Source: Centroberyx gerrardi (taxonomy: Eukaryota > Chordata > Actinopteri > Beryciformes > Berycidae). Taken from it: DNA of 64,000 nucleotides. The notes beneath the pieces are model-generated. The model did no database searches and was not told where the DNA came from. It worked only from the letters and a program-made list of their open reading frames with translations. Position numbers and translations under genes: made by a program. Positions 1-12,149 of this stretch are shown here, in pieces; the first letter of the stretch is position 1, and each line of letters opens with the position of its first letter. The stretch is from positions 15,866,480 to 15,930,479 of the forward strand of contig NC_136010.1 of the NCBI RefSeq assembly GCF_048128805.1, read 5' to 3'.

Positions 1-15
1 CGCATCCATACACAC

Positions 16-46
<31 letters not shown>

Positions 47-350
47 GACAACTCAGCATAGAATAGATGATTCATTGGGTTCCATAACTATGAGAAGCCG
101 CCTAGGCCAAAATTGAATACTTCACTTGCACATACATATATACCGGTACTAAGCACTTGCACATACATGCATACTCTCATGCATATACATACATATATAC
201 ATGCACATACATACAGGCATGCAAATACATACATACACATGTAAGTATCTATGTATATGAGTGTGAGTATGTATATATGTGTGTGCATAAGTATGTATGT
301 ATGTGTGTGGTTGAGTATGTATATATGTGTGTGCATAAGTATGTATGTAT
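1..350. repeat. Microsatellites: (CA)n and ATAC/GTAT-rich tract
   Basis: Positions 13-46 are a (CA)n tract. From about 125 to 357 the DNA is a drifting tetranucleotide mixture, with catacata and related units on one side switching to gtatgtgt on the other. The switch from CATA-type to GTAT-type units near 240 gives the block weak hairpin potential. The open frames across it are low-complexity artefacts. Confidence 0.9.
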
Positions 351-357
351 GTGTGTG

Positions 358-590
358 CAGCACCAGCTCCTGCATAACATCGCTAGCTTGCCTGGGAAGC
401 TAAGCAGGTTTGGCTGTGGTTAGTCCTTGGATGGAAGACCACCTGCAGCTGGAAGTGGTGTTGGAGGACCAGTAGGAAGTGCTCTTCCCTCTGGTCTCAT
501 AAATAATATCCCCAGGGCAGAGACAGGTACTCTGTCCTATGAGTGAGCACCCTCCTTTGGATGAGACGTCTGTAGATGGTGTTGTTTAGT
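358..590 (+). mobile_element. 5S-rRNA-derived SINE (SINE3-like)
   Basis: The head resembles 5S rRNA and keeps its internal polymerase III promoter: an A-box-like gaagctaagcagg near 400 and a C-box-like cttggatggaagacc near 427-441. The body then has the ccctctggtct and ccccaggg segments and the ggatgagacg motif usual in fish 5S-SINEs. The 5S head has drifted too far to be a functional 5S gene. It is inserted directly after the GTAT microsatellite. Confidence 0.75.
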
Positions 591-689
591 CATATCCATG
601 AACTGAAAAACGTAACAAATAGGGAGAAGATGAAATGAGAATGAATCATAGAATGAAATAGTCTTTAATGCATTTACAATCCTGGATTT

Positions 690-1175
690 TGATCATTTTA
701 ACTGTAGCATTTTTTTCTTATTGCCCTTACTCATGGTAAACTGATTTTCAGTCTTATTGCTATTTCTTTTGCTGTGGTCCTACCTGCTGAGTATCAAAAG
801 GTCTCAAGAAACTAATACTCCAATATGACAGGGGACATCACAGGGTATCATAATCCTGAGTTTTATTCATTTTCACTGTAGCATTTTTTTCTTATTGACC
901 TCGAAACCTTTATTCTATTTGTGAAAATGCAAAAAAAGGAGATTTCACTGCTTTTTTCACGTCTAGACCACATTGGACCAGGTCCAGATTAAAAACCACT
1001 ATACTTAGACCTGTCAAATCTGGACTATATTACCAAGGACACTCCAGAGACTCATTAAAACACAGTTTCAGATTTGTGAAACCTTTATTCTATTTGTGAA
1101 AATGCAAAAAAGGGTGATTTCACTGATATTTCTCCATCCAGATCACATTAGACCAGGTCCAGATTAAAAACCACT
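690..1175. repeat. Diverged direct duplications
   Basis: A block at about 905-1000 (aaacctttattctatttgtg, then a segment ending in ccaggtccagattaaaaacc) recurs at about 1078-1175. A second motif, actgtagcatttttttctta, occurs at about 701 and 877. These are local direct repeats; no coding content or known family was recognised. Confidence 0.65.
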
Positions 1176-2483
1176 CTCTGATTAGCTGTTGTTCAGCAAA
1201 GTCTTTATTATTAAATCTATGGAGAACAGCATACAGAGATAGAACAAATGGACTGAATGGGAAACTAGTTTTATACAAAGAGACAAACAAGGGTGGAAAC
1301 AAGGTTGGGGAGTATATTTAGACCAGTGGTACAGTTAGAGCTGAGTGAGTGAGTGTGTCTGTTATGAGTTGTGCCTCCTCCTCTACCAGGACAGAGATGT
1401 CCGCCTGTCAAAGTCCATGTCCTATGCTCTGTGCCATGGAGCGAACCAGATGGCTCTTCAAATGAGTGCAGGTGAGACGCTCACAAACTGGTCTAGGTAA
1501 ACACCAAGATCACTTTGTATTGCTGGTACTGCTTCTGACACAATTTTGATAGCAAGTGTTGGTCTAAGACGGTTTTGTTTTTTCAATTTAATACCTACAC
1601 AGTTAATGTGACATTTTGAATGGGGTTTGCTTGGGTTCATTCTTATTTATCTAAAACAGGAAAAACCTTGTTCAAGGTGGGAAAATGAAGATTCATAAAA
1701 AAGATGCATAAAAAGAGGAAATTCATACCTTACAACATGGCAGTTATAATGTACTACTTTATCAGTAGCGGCCTTAGCTATGTTTCACCCGTTTCAACTG
1801 AAACGGGCCCTGCACTCCCAAAGGGCCCCTGACTGACATGCAAGCATTGAATAATTCACCCACTTTTTATATATATAATATATATATATTGGCGAGCTGT
1901 GGTTACTTCAATCAAAGATAACGCACCGGACACCGTTTCAAAGCTAACAGCCAGCTTTAATTGCAGTTAGAACCAGTTAGCAGTTCAATAGTCACAGCAA
2001 AACGGTAGGCGGGTCATTTCTTTCACTACAAACATTACTAACGGTGTCAACTAATATAAACTAGTAAATTCTCAAACTAAAGCAAATACACATAATTAAA
2101 AGAATCTCTATAAGCAATTATTTAGGGTTAAATAAGCCTACCAGGCCAACAGTGCATGAATAACAAGCTCTCCAGGCCTGACGTGAGCTGTCCACGGTGC
2201 TGAAAGAGCGCGAAGCGCAATTCATTGTAAACAACTAGTAGTTTCAGACACTTTTCATTCCCAAGCAAAATATGGCATTGCTTTTGTTTAATTTGAGGGA
2301 ATTGTTTAAGCTGTTTTTATGTCAGCTGATACATAACACATAGGCCTAGTGCTATTCAGTGCAGACTAGTAGTTGTCGAGAAGGGCGAGGCTTCTCCTCT
2401 TTCCAAAGCAAAAATGTCATTGTTTCAGTTTTAAATTGTTTGGTTTGTAATTGTTTGTTTGAATTGTTTGGATTATTTCTATG
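1176..2483. other. Gene-free A+T-rich stretch
   Basis: No credible coding frame, RNA gene or named repeat was recognised. A short (TA)n tract lies at about 1867-1890. The text after it, starting ttggcgagctgtggttactt, looks like the edge of a dispersed repeat that I cannot name. Confidence 0.5.
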
Positions 2484-2845
2484 TGTCACGATCTCAGCCC
2501 TAGCCCTTGTGTCTGCCATGATCTGCCCCTGTCTGCCCCTGTGTCCTGGTCAACTACTCTTTTCACTCCCCAGTCCTGCCATCCTCCCACCAGCCACCAG
2601 ATGTCCTCGGACTTTCCTCCCTTCTGTGCTCCTTCCCTCCACACCTGCCCTGCATCACCCTCGTTAGCCCTGTTACCTTGTTCCCCCTTCACCAGCCTGC
2701 TTCCAGCCAATTGGCTCCCGGACTCTCTCCCCTCCTGCCAGCTGTTCCTCGTGTGTCATTAGTCCCTGTCTGTGTATATATAGGTTGTGTTTTTCAGTGT
2801 GTGTTGCCAGTTCCTCATTTTGTTACGTGTTGTGTTCCTCGCCTG
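2484..2845 (+). mobile_element. LTR-like fossil fragment (Ty3/gypsy type)
   Basis: The segment starts with TGTCACG, is pyrimidine-rich, and carries a TATA-like tgtatatatagg near 2772. This composition is common in teleost Ty3/gypsy LTRs. It is cut off where the Harbinger element begins at about 2846, and no matching remainder is obvious beyond that element. I treat it as an old partial LTR; the family assignment is tentative. Confidence 0.35.
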
Positions 2846-3068
2846 AGGGGTATTCCAGAAAGACGGTTTAAGAAATCCTAAACTAAATCCTGAATTCTGA
2901 CTTGAGTGAGCCAGACACGGCATAGCGGGAATTTTCGGTTCCACAAAAGCTGATTCCAATTTCAGTGATCGGGCTTGATCAACTCTGCATAGGTTGAGAC
3001 TGAACTATGCGTGTTCACGGTGAAGTTATAAAGCCATCCTCATTCGAGGGCTGAAAAGAGGATTAATC

Positions 3069-4396
3069 ATGGATTCAGAGGGCGACAAGCAGAGCAGAGC
3101 AACATATTTCACGGCAGCCGAACAAGAAATATTAATGATAGCATATAATGAATATCAGCACATTTTCAAAAAAAAAAGTAATACAGCAGCAGCAGCTAGA
3201 GAGCGAGAGTTGGCATGGTAAAACATTGCAGATAGATTAATGCGTGAGTTAACTATCAAGTTTAATGCCCATTTTAGTCATTAAACATTTAACAGACCTC
3301 TGTAAATTTGTAATAGGTCGGATGTTGCCTCAATTGTACACTAATGACTGATTTTTATATTTAATTTAGGTGTAATCCAGGCATGAAATGCACTTGGCAA
3401 CAAATTAAAATAAAATATAAGAACATAATTCAAACTGGTAAGAATTTATTTGCTTCTAACTACATTTTCTTAATAGTAGCCTAAATGTAGGCCTATGCTT
3501 ATTTGACTTTCACTCTGTAGCTAATCGGAAGAAGGCTGAGGCCCGTAAAACAGGTGGGGGTCCCCCACCACCACCTTTCACACCAGCAGAGGAGCTGGCC
3601 CTCTCTCTGAACAGTGGCAGGCCAATAATTGATGGCATCCCTGAAGGAAGCTCATCAGTGCCGACTACCCCCCAGGACACACACGCCTACATAAAGGGTA
3701 AGTTTATCACATTCATAATTAATATTTATTTCTTATATCTTATATCATTTGAATCCAACCACCTTCATTTTCCCACAGTGAGCGATGGAGTAATTGTTCT
3801 GGTGGAGCCTCCCACATCAGAGCCTCCCACAGTTGTGACTTAATTTTCCACAGATTTCACCTGATAGTTTTTGAGTCGCCTACATCAAACATTATCTTAC
3901 AGGATGAAGATGAAGAGACCATTTCAGCTGCTTCAGAGAGGCCTACAGAGGTATATCTTAAATACTAATTAGAGCAATTTCGGATTATTTTCGCTAACAT
4001 TTAAATCATCCTTGTTGTCCTCTAACAGACCACGGCTAGCCATTTCCATGAGGAGGGTCCATCCACCTCCAGGGAACAACTTGGCACAGTAAGTTCTTAG
4101 TTATCCTAAATGTCTGTGTCTAACTGAAATGATAAAATAAAGAACATTACCTAACAAAATGTCATTTCTAGCTGCCTGTGAAAGATCTCTATAAGGTCCA
4201 TTTGGAGAAACAAATTAAAAAAGCTGATCTCCAAATGGACCACATGAAGCTTCTCATGAAGAAGACACAGCTTCAAATTGAAATACTTGAGCACCAGTTA
4301 AAGGTGGGTGCATGATGTTTCTTCATTGTTGTGAAATTATGAAAAATAAAATTAAAGCATGTCTTTTATTTGCAGGAAATAAAGAAGCAACAATGA
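3069..4396 (+). pseudogene. Harbinger SANT/Myb-like DNA-binding protein gene (NAIF1-like), broken
   Basis: In the family this protein brings the HARBI1 nuclease to the nucleus and to the transposon ends. Exon 1 starts at the ATG at 3069 and encodes a helical Myb/SANT-like domain (TYFTAAEQEILMIAYNEY). The next exon, from about 3371, continues with CTWQQIKIKYKNIIQT. Later exons give a proline-rich linker (about 3520-3700) and acidic/serine segments (about 3900-4090). The C-terminal coiled coil at about 4172-4303 is rich in K, Q, L and M, and the last exon ends at the stop 4394-4396. There is one in-frame TAA in exon 1, at the codon after LAW where CAA (Q) is expected. Exon borders are approximate. 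Confidence 0.75.
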
Positions 4397-4462
4397 TGCA
4401 CAATGCAAACCAAATTGTCTTTATTTGATGTATGACTGGGGGGTGGTGGTGGTGTTGAGTTG

Positions 4463-5780
4463 TTAAATACTGAAATGGTTATGGCAGATTGTGTCTCTGA
4501 GAACTCGATCGTCTCTGTGGTCAAGAAGGCCAAGCGGACGATCTTCCTCAGGGTCACTGTCCACAGGGTGAGGGCATCTCTCTCGCCTTATTGTGGCAAT
4601 GTTGTGGAGTACCACACATGTCACAATGATGTCACATACCCTGTCTGGGGTGACCCTAAGCCCACGCAGGCACTGGAACCTGGCCTTGAGGATGCCAAAG
4701 GTCATCTCTATTCTTGCTCTTGTCCTGCATTGGGCCAGGTTGAAGCGCGTTTGTGGTCCAGGCTCAGGGTGAGGATAGGGGGTCATCAGGTTGGGCAGGC
4801 AGGGGTAGCCTCTGTCCCCAAGGAGAAGACCATTGAAATGTCCTATAATCACATTGGAGGGGGAGGGGGGAGGGGGGAGGGGGGGGGGGGGGGGCAGTTA
4901 ATTGTATATACAATCTAATTAAGTCAAAGTAAGATCTTAAACATTGCCCTCGGAAAAGTGACATAGCCTGTTCAAATTTGTTGCACAAGGTGGACTCGCG
5001 GTAAATCCTGGAGTCATGCACAGACCCTGGCCATTTGGCCTCCACATTGGTGATGAGACTGTCTGCATCACATATTACCTTGACAGTGGAAAAGAGTAAT
5101 GAGTTGCAAAATATTGTGAAATGAAACCTTGAATTGGAATAAAATATTCTTCCATTACCTGCACGTTTATGCTGTGGAAAGATTTCCTATTAACATAATC
5201 TCCTTCATTGACTGAAGGAGCTGCAATTGGAATATGGGTGCAGTCTATGCAGCCGATGACACTTGGAAATCCTGAAAAAGATTATTATTCATGGTATTAA
5301 TTTCTCAATGTCTAAATCCTTTTGATAGATTTGTAGTTAAAACTGACCAACCTGCGATTCTGTGGAATTCCTCTTTAAGTTCACAGATTTATGCCCTGGG
5401 AACATGACAAAAATGTGCAAAAAACGTTTAAGTGCCAGGCACACTTTTCTGACTGCCCTACACACGGTTGCTTTTCCTATCTGTTCTGCATCTCCAATGT
5501 TATATAGAAAGGTTCCAGTGGCAAAGAAACGGAGGGCAATGCATAAAGTCTGTACAGAAGTGAGGGTGAATCCACGGTGAGTGATATTAGAAATGTGAGG
5601 CTGAAGAAGGCTATTGAGATAAATGATGGACTCTCTGGAAAAACGGTAACGCTCGCGAAGATATTCAGGTGGGTAAGACAAAATATCTGGACGCGGTCTA
5701 ATCACCCTCTCACGACGTAAAGCCCTACGAATTATTTGTGCCTCTATATCGACGGGATCTTCCATGAAAGGGCAAGCCAT
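4463..5780 (-). pseudogene. HARBI1-like Harbinger transposase/nuclease, broken
   Basis: This is the DDE nuclease that cuts and joins the transposon. Exon 1 runs down from the ATG at 5780 and starts MACPFMEDPVDIEAQIIRRA, followed by the helix-turn-helix part. An exon at about 5162-5272 holds the first catalytic Asp in [16 protein letters not shown]. The next, at about 4950-5085, holds the second in WPGSVHDSRIY. The last, at about 4463-4856, holds the catalytic Glu in RTRARIEMTFGILK and ends at the stop 4463-4465. All three acidic residues are present. Exon 1 is frameshifted near 5385: HKSVNLKRNS appears where a LKEEFHRIAG-type frame is expected. A poly-G tract lies at the start of the last exon. 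Confidence 0.8.
4856..4894 (+). repeat. Poly-G / G-rich tract
   Basis: A nearly pure guanine run of about 39 bases, broken by single adenines, sits at an intron-exon edge inside the Harbinger nuclease gene. It could form a G-quadruplex on the plus strand. It is also a likely place for length error in sequencing or assembly. Confidence 0.85.
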
Positions 5781-6142
5781 TTTCGAGACAAGTTGAATGA
5801 ACTGAACTCTGTGATAAATGCTACAGGCTCAGTCAGGTTTAACTCAAGTAAGCCTCAACTAAACCTGCCACAGAGCAGGTTAGTTTCAGAACATAAGTTG
5901 CCATAGTAACGGATCTAGACTTACTCTGATCTCGGTTTTTGGAACAAATTTGGCAATTTGTAAAGCACAAAGAGGGAGAAAACGACAGTCAGAGGAGTTT
6001 GGGGAGTTATTTTGTTGGCTCACTCTCTTGAAAATGTGTTTAAAGGGAGTGAGCCTTTATAAAAACTCCAGAGGTACGTATGTAAAGAAAAATGGTAGTA
6101 GTAGCACGATTGTTGGAGCTGAGGCACTTCCATTGTAGTCAG

Positions 6143-6511
6143 TAGGGCTGAACAATTAATCGAAATTTTATCGAAATCGCAATATGGCCTACTGCAATTT
6201 TCAAATCGCAGGAGGTGCAATATTTGTTAAAGGCGAAATGTGTGTCAAAATACCATTTTAAATGAAATACTGTCGTGCTGCAGAGATGTCCTGGCCTACA
6301 CATCATATTCTACAGACTTAAGAAAATATCTTTGTTTGGTACAGATCCCCGCAAAAATCACACCATAATCATTTTAATACGTTTTTCAATGAAAATGAGA
6401 ATAATGATGTAAAAATGATCATTCCCTCTAATATCGCAAATCATATCGCAATTGCAATTTCAGTCAAAATAATCACAATTAGATATTTTTTCAAAATCGT
6501 TCAAAAACCTA
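6143..6511. mobile_element. hAT MITE with 8-bp target-site duplication
   Basis: The element is 369 bp. It is flanked by a perfect 8-bp duplication gtagtcag (6135-6142 and 6512-6519). The ends are TAGGGCTGAAC and, inward from the right, TAGGTTTTTGAACGATT, with repeated atcgcaat motifs inside. The 8-bp duplication and tagggctgaac terminus identify a non-autonomous hAT of a kind abundant in teleosts. It has no coding capacity. Confidence 0.85.
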
Positions 6512-6519
6512 GTAGTCAG

Positions 6520-7264
6520 TGCTGCAATCGCAGTGCGCGTGATGGTACGTTTTCAGAGGGGCGTCACTGGATGGGATGGATCGTCCTGCTTCCCAGTATT
6601 GGCCGCTTGATGGGAGTGGCACTGAAATAACAGGTGGTGTCCCAATAGTTGATTGACAAGTATTCTCCTTACCTGAAGCATAAACACAAATTCCTCTCAA
6701 ATATGAAAACCCAATGTAACGTCTTCCTGGGTTTGAGTCACATAAATGAATGTGTCACAATTTCAAATGTTGACCTGTAATATACCAAATAAGTTAAAAA
6801 ACAATAAAAATTTGAATACCCAAAACAAACTGTATTACAAGATAGCAATTTTAATAGACCACTGTGAACACTATGCATGCAGTATGTTACAGTAGTTAAT
6901 TTATCATCACAGGTATAGGAGCCAACTCTTTTTTCTTTTTAATTCTTTCTCTCCTAGGCATTCTGTAATGTAATGTACTAATGTAATGTAATGTCTCTGT
7001 TTAACTTAGCTGATATTACTCCACTGACTGGTACGCTCCCGTCTCTTTCCCATTCACACTTAGTTTTACACAAAACACATACACAATACTTTTATGAGAT
7101 TGGTTCACAAAGGCATCATCAGTTATCATCATCAAGTTATAGGACTATGGCTACAATTAGCTGGCAATTATTTGCCACATTAGCTTCAACTCAAGCTAGA
7201 TGCCTCATTTAAACTTCAAAGCTATCAATAGCTTAACAAAAGCACCAATAAAATACTAGATTGA
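6520..7264. other. Gene-free stretch
   Basis: Low-complexity A+T-rich DNA with short taatgtaatg repeats near 6965-6990. I see no exon of the downstream sulfotransferase copy here, nor in the rest of the stretch up to 8734. Confidence 0.5.
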
Positions 7265-7870
7265 TTATAACGCAAGATTCACACGGATGCAGAATGGCTG
7301 TGGAATGGCACCGAAGCGTAGCACGCTTCCTTTCGGCGCCCATGTTAATGGGTCAGACCATTCACACCGGCCATGGTACAGCACGGAGCTCCGCTTGCGG
7401 CTCGCGATCTGCAGCGCCAGTTTCGGCATCCAGTCCATTTTCTCTGCGCGCCACGGCGCATATTTCACATGAAAACGCCATAGAAATAGATGGTGACTGC
7501 TTTGATATGATAAAGTCAATGAAGAAAGGGAGAAAGTGAAGAAGATGGACTATATAAAGTTAATCCCTGGTGTGGAAAAGTACAGTGAGCTGTCAGCATT
7601 GTGTCTACAAGGCCAACAGTAAGAAAGATGAGGCTTTGGTGGCTATTGGAGCACAATGTAAGTAGCCTACAGCCTGTTTCCATGGGGTATTTCTCCTCCT
7701 GTAGCGGAGAGCTGCTGGCCGGCGCAGAGAAATACACTTCTGGTGTGAACAGTCCAGCTGCGACTCGCTTGCAAAATCACAGTAGCTACTCGGCCGCTAC
7801 GCGTCCGGTCCAAACCAAGCGTAAGCTAGCTAAAGAAAATAACACAGAGCTAGCTGGCAAATATTTACTT
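7265..7870. mobile_element. Probable DNA transposon remnant with CG-rich ends
   Basis: The left part begins near attcacacggatgcagaatg and is unusually CG-rich (cggcgcccatg, gcgcgccacggcgc). The right part, near 7740-7815, has tggtgtgaacag and ctacgcgtccggtcc. The inverted echo of cacacggatgc and gcgtccggt suggests the ends of a non-autonomous element. Harbinger or ISL2EU-type elements have similar ends, but no clean target duplication was found. Confidence 0.35.
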
Positions 7871-7890
7871 TATTATTTGTTTTCTTAACA

Positions 7891-8450
7891 GTAAGGGTGT
7901 CACGATTCTCCAAATCCACGATTCGATTTGACTTTCGATTTTAAGGTCACGATTCGATTTTCGATTTAAACATTTTTTTTTCAGCACTGACGGCTATGCC
8001 ATTGTTAGACTATCAAGTCTTGATTTGTAAAGATCAACAGATGATTGGTTTTAAGCCCTGACAACTGTCATTTACATTTTCAAACTCTTCTTTAAAAAGA
8101 TGGTATCAAGTGTGATATAACTGCCATATTTTTTTTTTTGGAATGTACCACACTAAGGCCATATGGTCAAATTTTTTCAAAGTTTTTCCATTTGAAAAAC
8201 ACAACTTTCCCTTTTAATTTGGTACCAAATACATGGCAAGGCGATTCAGCGCGTCTCCTTACTGAAGTGTAATTCACAGTATGACAACAAATGAAATTTT
8301 GTTTTTTTTCTTCAGACACGTGCAAGTAGGCAGGGGTGGAGAGAAAAAAAATACTGGGAGAATCGCGAACCTGCTTGTGATTTTGAAGGTCGAAATCGAA
8401 CGCTCATTTCGATCGATTTTCGATTTAGAATCGAAATCGTGTAGTATGCA
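7891..8450. mobile_element. hAT-like MITE with cgattcgatt subterminal repeats
   Basis: The left end, agggtgtcacgattct, is followed by several copies of cacgattcgatttt. The right side (8385-8442) has the complementary tcgaaatcgaa and agaatcgaaatcg motifs. This gives long imperfect inverted ends as in a common teleost hAT MITE. The right terminus looks truncated or diverged, because the expected gtgacaccct is missing. Confidence 0.5.
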
Positions 8451-8734
8451 TTGCAGTAACAAAAAAACGGCTACCTAACGTACCCCAACAGAAGCAGATC
8501 AGAAAACAAGTAGGCTTCGTACTAAAATATGAGCAAATATACTTATCAAACAGAGGGAATTAGAAATAAAGGCCTGTCTCTAATATAAGCCTGCTTCCAA
8601 TAAAGGCCTGGTACCCTCTGCAGTTGAGGTAAATAAAGGCCCGGGCCAATATTAGAGGAAATACGGTATCTCTTTTTCCTGTTCTTTGTAATTGTATTCA
8701 AGCACTATGATTTTATCACCACTTTGCTTCTACT
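8451..8734. repeat. Degenerate ggcctg-rich repeat fragment
   Basis: From about 8570 to 8670, variants of aataaaggcctg recur four times, ending in ggcccgggcc and atacggtat. It looks like the palindromic end of a dispersed repeat. No gene is visible. Confidence 0.4.
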
Positions 8735-10333
<1,599 letters not shown>

Positions 10334-11736
10334 AAAATGAATGTATTCTCACTGCCAAAATAAACACAACATTGAGCAACATTCACGTATCATTTTACTA
10401 GTGTGATATTTAATAGATTTGCATACACATGTGAAGTGTTCAATATCCGTGCAAACAATTTGTGAACAATAAACAATAAAACTCTGTGACAGTCTGTGAC
10501 TGCAGATCCAGTAGGGAATCCACATTTAAAATCACAACATGAGTTTTTTTTTTTTGAGGAGTTAAATGTCTTGATTTAATGACTTCCTCTGAGCTCAGTA
10601 GTGTCTTTGGCCCCTCTAGCATTCACACAGACAACTATGTGCGTTCCATTTGGACAAAATGCGCCCTCTCCTCCGACCTCGCGGCCTCGTCTCCTCGCTG
10701 ACCCAGCATCCAAAAGTGAGCCGCCATCATTAAGGATGTTCCAATTGGTTAAAAGACGCATGAAGGATCCTTTATGTCTCCTCGTTTCCATCCTCCAAAG
10801 AGGACATAGGATACTCAGGTGTATCCATACCGTCAGAAATGTGTAGAAAATAATGTCAGATAAAATCCACAGTTGTAAGTAGCCTTGATGTGTCTCTCAT
10901 TCTGTCTTAATCTTTCTTGTGAATTGTGTTTGTTGCCATGCAATTTCTCTTCGGGGAGACCTTACTTACTAAACCTCATTAACAGCAATTCATTGTGTAT
11001 TTTGCACATTATGTTCTTACAGCTAGATCTATGGTCATTTAGGGGAATAAAAAGAATAAAACTTTGTTTCATTGATAGTGAGATGTAAAACTACGGCAGT
11101 CCATAGAGGACATACATAAAAAAATTTTCTCTTTTGTTATGTCGAGATAACGACTTAATTATCTCGTTATCGCGACAAAACGAAACCGCTTTCTCCGCAC
11201 ACTGCCTCCAAATCCACACATAACGTGGCGCCTTTCAGCAGCATGGAGCAGGCCGGTCCTAGACTGCTTTGATTAGGGGCAGTAACAGATGTTGGTTGGT
11301 ACCACTACAGTGCTAGTGTTAATATGAATGTTCTTCAGGACTGTAAGCTATAATGTGCACGGTTTGTTTTTATCTAAAGCCATAGTAATTAATACATAAT
11401 TTATTTCATTTTAAACCCACCCACACAGATCAGGCGATTCTTTTATGGTAATTCAGCCAATTGGTGCACATTACGTTAAAATAGACAGCATAGGGATGTT
11501 TAGGACATCAGTCCATGATATTCATAATTGAAACCAAAAAAAGAATATAGAAAATAAATCATTTTTCAGAAGGTGACCATGGAAAGATGAGATCACTCAC
11601 AGCTATTGTCTGGACTATAGGCTTCTCCAGCCAAGCAAAGACGCCAATCGGTCACTACTGTATTAGCATGAGTAAACAGGTTTACATTATGTCACCAAAT
11701 TGTACAGTAATGTGGAAATAAGAATATCACATATAT
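10334..11736. other. Gene-free spacer with a palindromic repeat
   Basis: No exon was recognised. At about 11139-11190, gtcgagataacgac and atctcgttatcgcgac form a near-palindrome of a type also seen at 60.77-60.90 kb. The stretch at 10570-10840 reads like a dispersed repeat that I cannot name. Confidence 0.5.
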
Positions 11737-12065
11737 CGGATCATAAATAGACCTACTCATGTGTGATCAATCAATAAGCTATTATGGCTCAAGATATAGC
11801 TGTGCGTAATGATGGCTGCTGTGGCGCTGTTAGTAAGCAGAGAACAAGTCAGATTTTTCTGGCCCATGATGATGATTGGTGTTTATGTCCAAACCAGGTT
11901 AAACGGGTGTGCATGCAATAAACATGGACAATGTCAGACTCGTTCTCTGCTTACTAACAGCCACAGAAGCCACTGTATCGTTTTGCACAGCCATTACGCA
12001 CCGCTATATATAGTGACCCATATAGCTTGATTAATCACATGTGAGTAGGTCTAATTTATGATCGG
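11737..12065. mobile_element. MITE-like element with terminal inverted repeats of about 120 bp
   Basis: The segment 11737-11852 (cggatcataaatagacctac to agcagagaacaagtc) is an imperfect reverse complement of 11937-12065 (gactcgttctctgct to ttatgatcgg). A centre of about 85 bp separates them. Such long inverted arms around a short unique core fit a foldback-type non-autonomous DNA transposon. The family is unknown and no clear target duplication was found. Confidence 0.6.
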
Positions 12066-12149
12066 ATTTGTGCATTTTAATATATTTTGTTGTATTGAGG
12101 TCCTGGACCAAAATAGTCCAGGGCCGTAGTAGTAGTAGTAGTCAACCCG

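Larger units (their letters stand above)
2846..5945. mobile_element. PIF/Harbinger DNA transposon, nearly full length
   Basis: The element is about 3.1 kb and has the two divergent-in-function genes of animal Harbingers. A SANT/Myb-like DNA-binding gene is on plus, a HARBI1-type DDE nuclease gene is on minus, and their 3' ends face each other near 4400-4460. The left terminus is ggggtattccagaaa. The right terminus, read inward, is tgttccaaaaaccgag, an imperfect inverted match of about 15 bases. A 3-bp target duplication is expected for the superfamily but I could not fix it. Both genes carry inactivating changes, so this copy is non-autonomous but recent enough to read easily. Confidence 0.85.

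Noticed and set aside
88-423. Open frames in the first 400 bases
   Set aside because: They consist of microsatellite translation (repeated H, T, Y, I, C, V) plus the SINE head.
358-450. Functional 5S rRNA gene
   Set aside because: Only the internal promoter part resembles 5S rRNA. The 5' portion is diverged and a SINE body follows, so it is a retroposon.
2486-2762. Overlapping proline/serine-rich open frames
   Set aside because: They come from pyrimidine-rich LTR-like DNA, with no start context or family match.
4460-4918. Open frame of 152 codons on plus
   Set aside because: Antisense shadow of the last HARBI1-like exon, extended by the poly-G tract.
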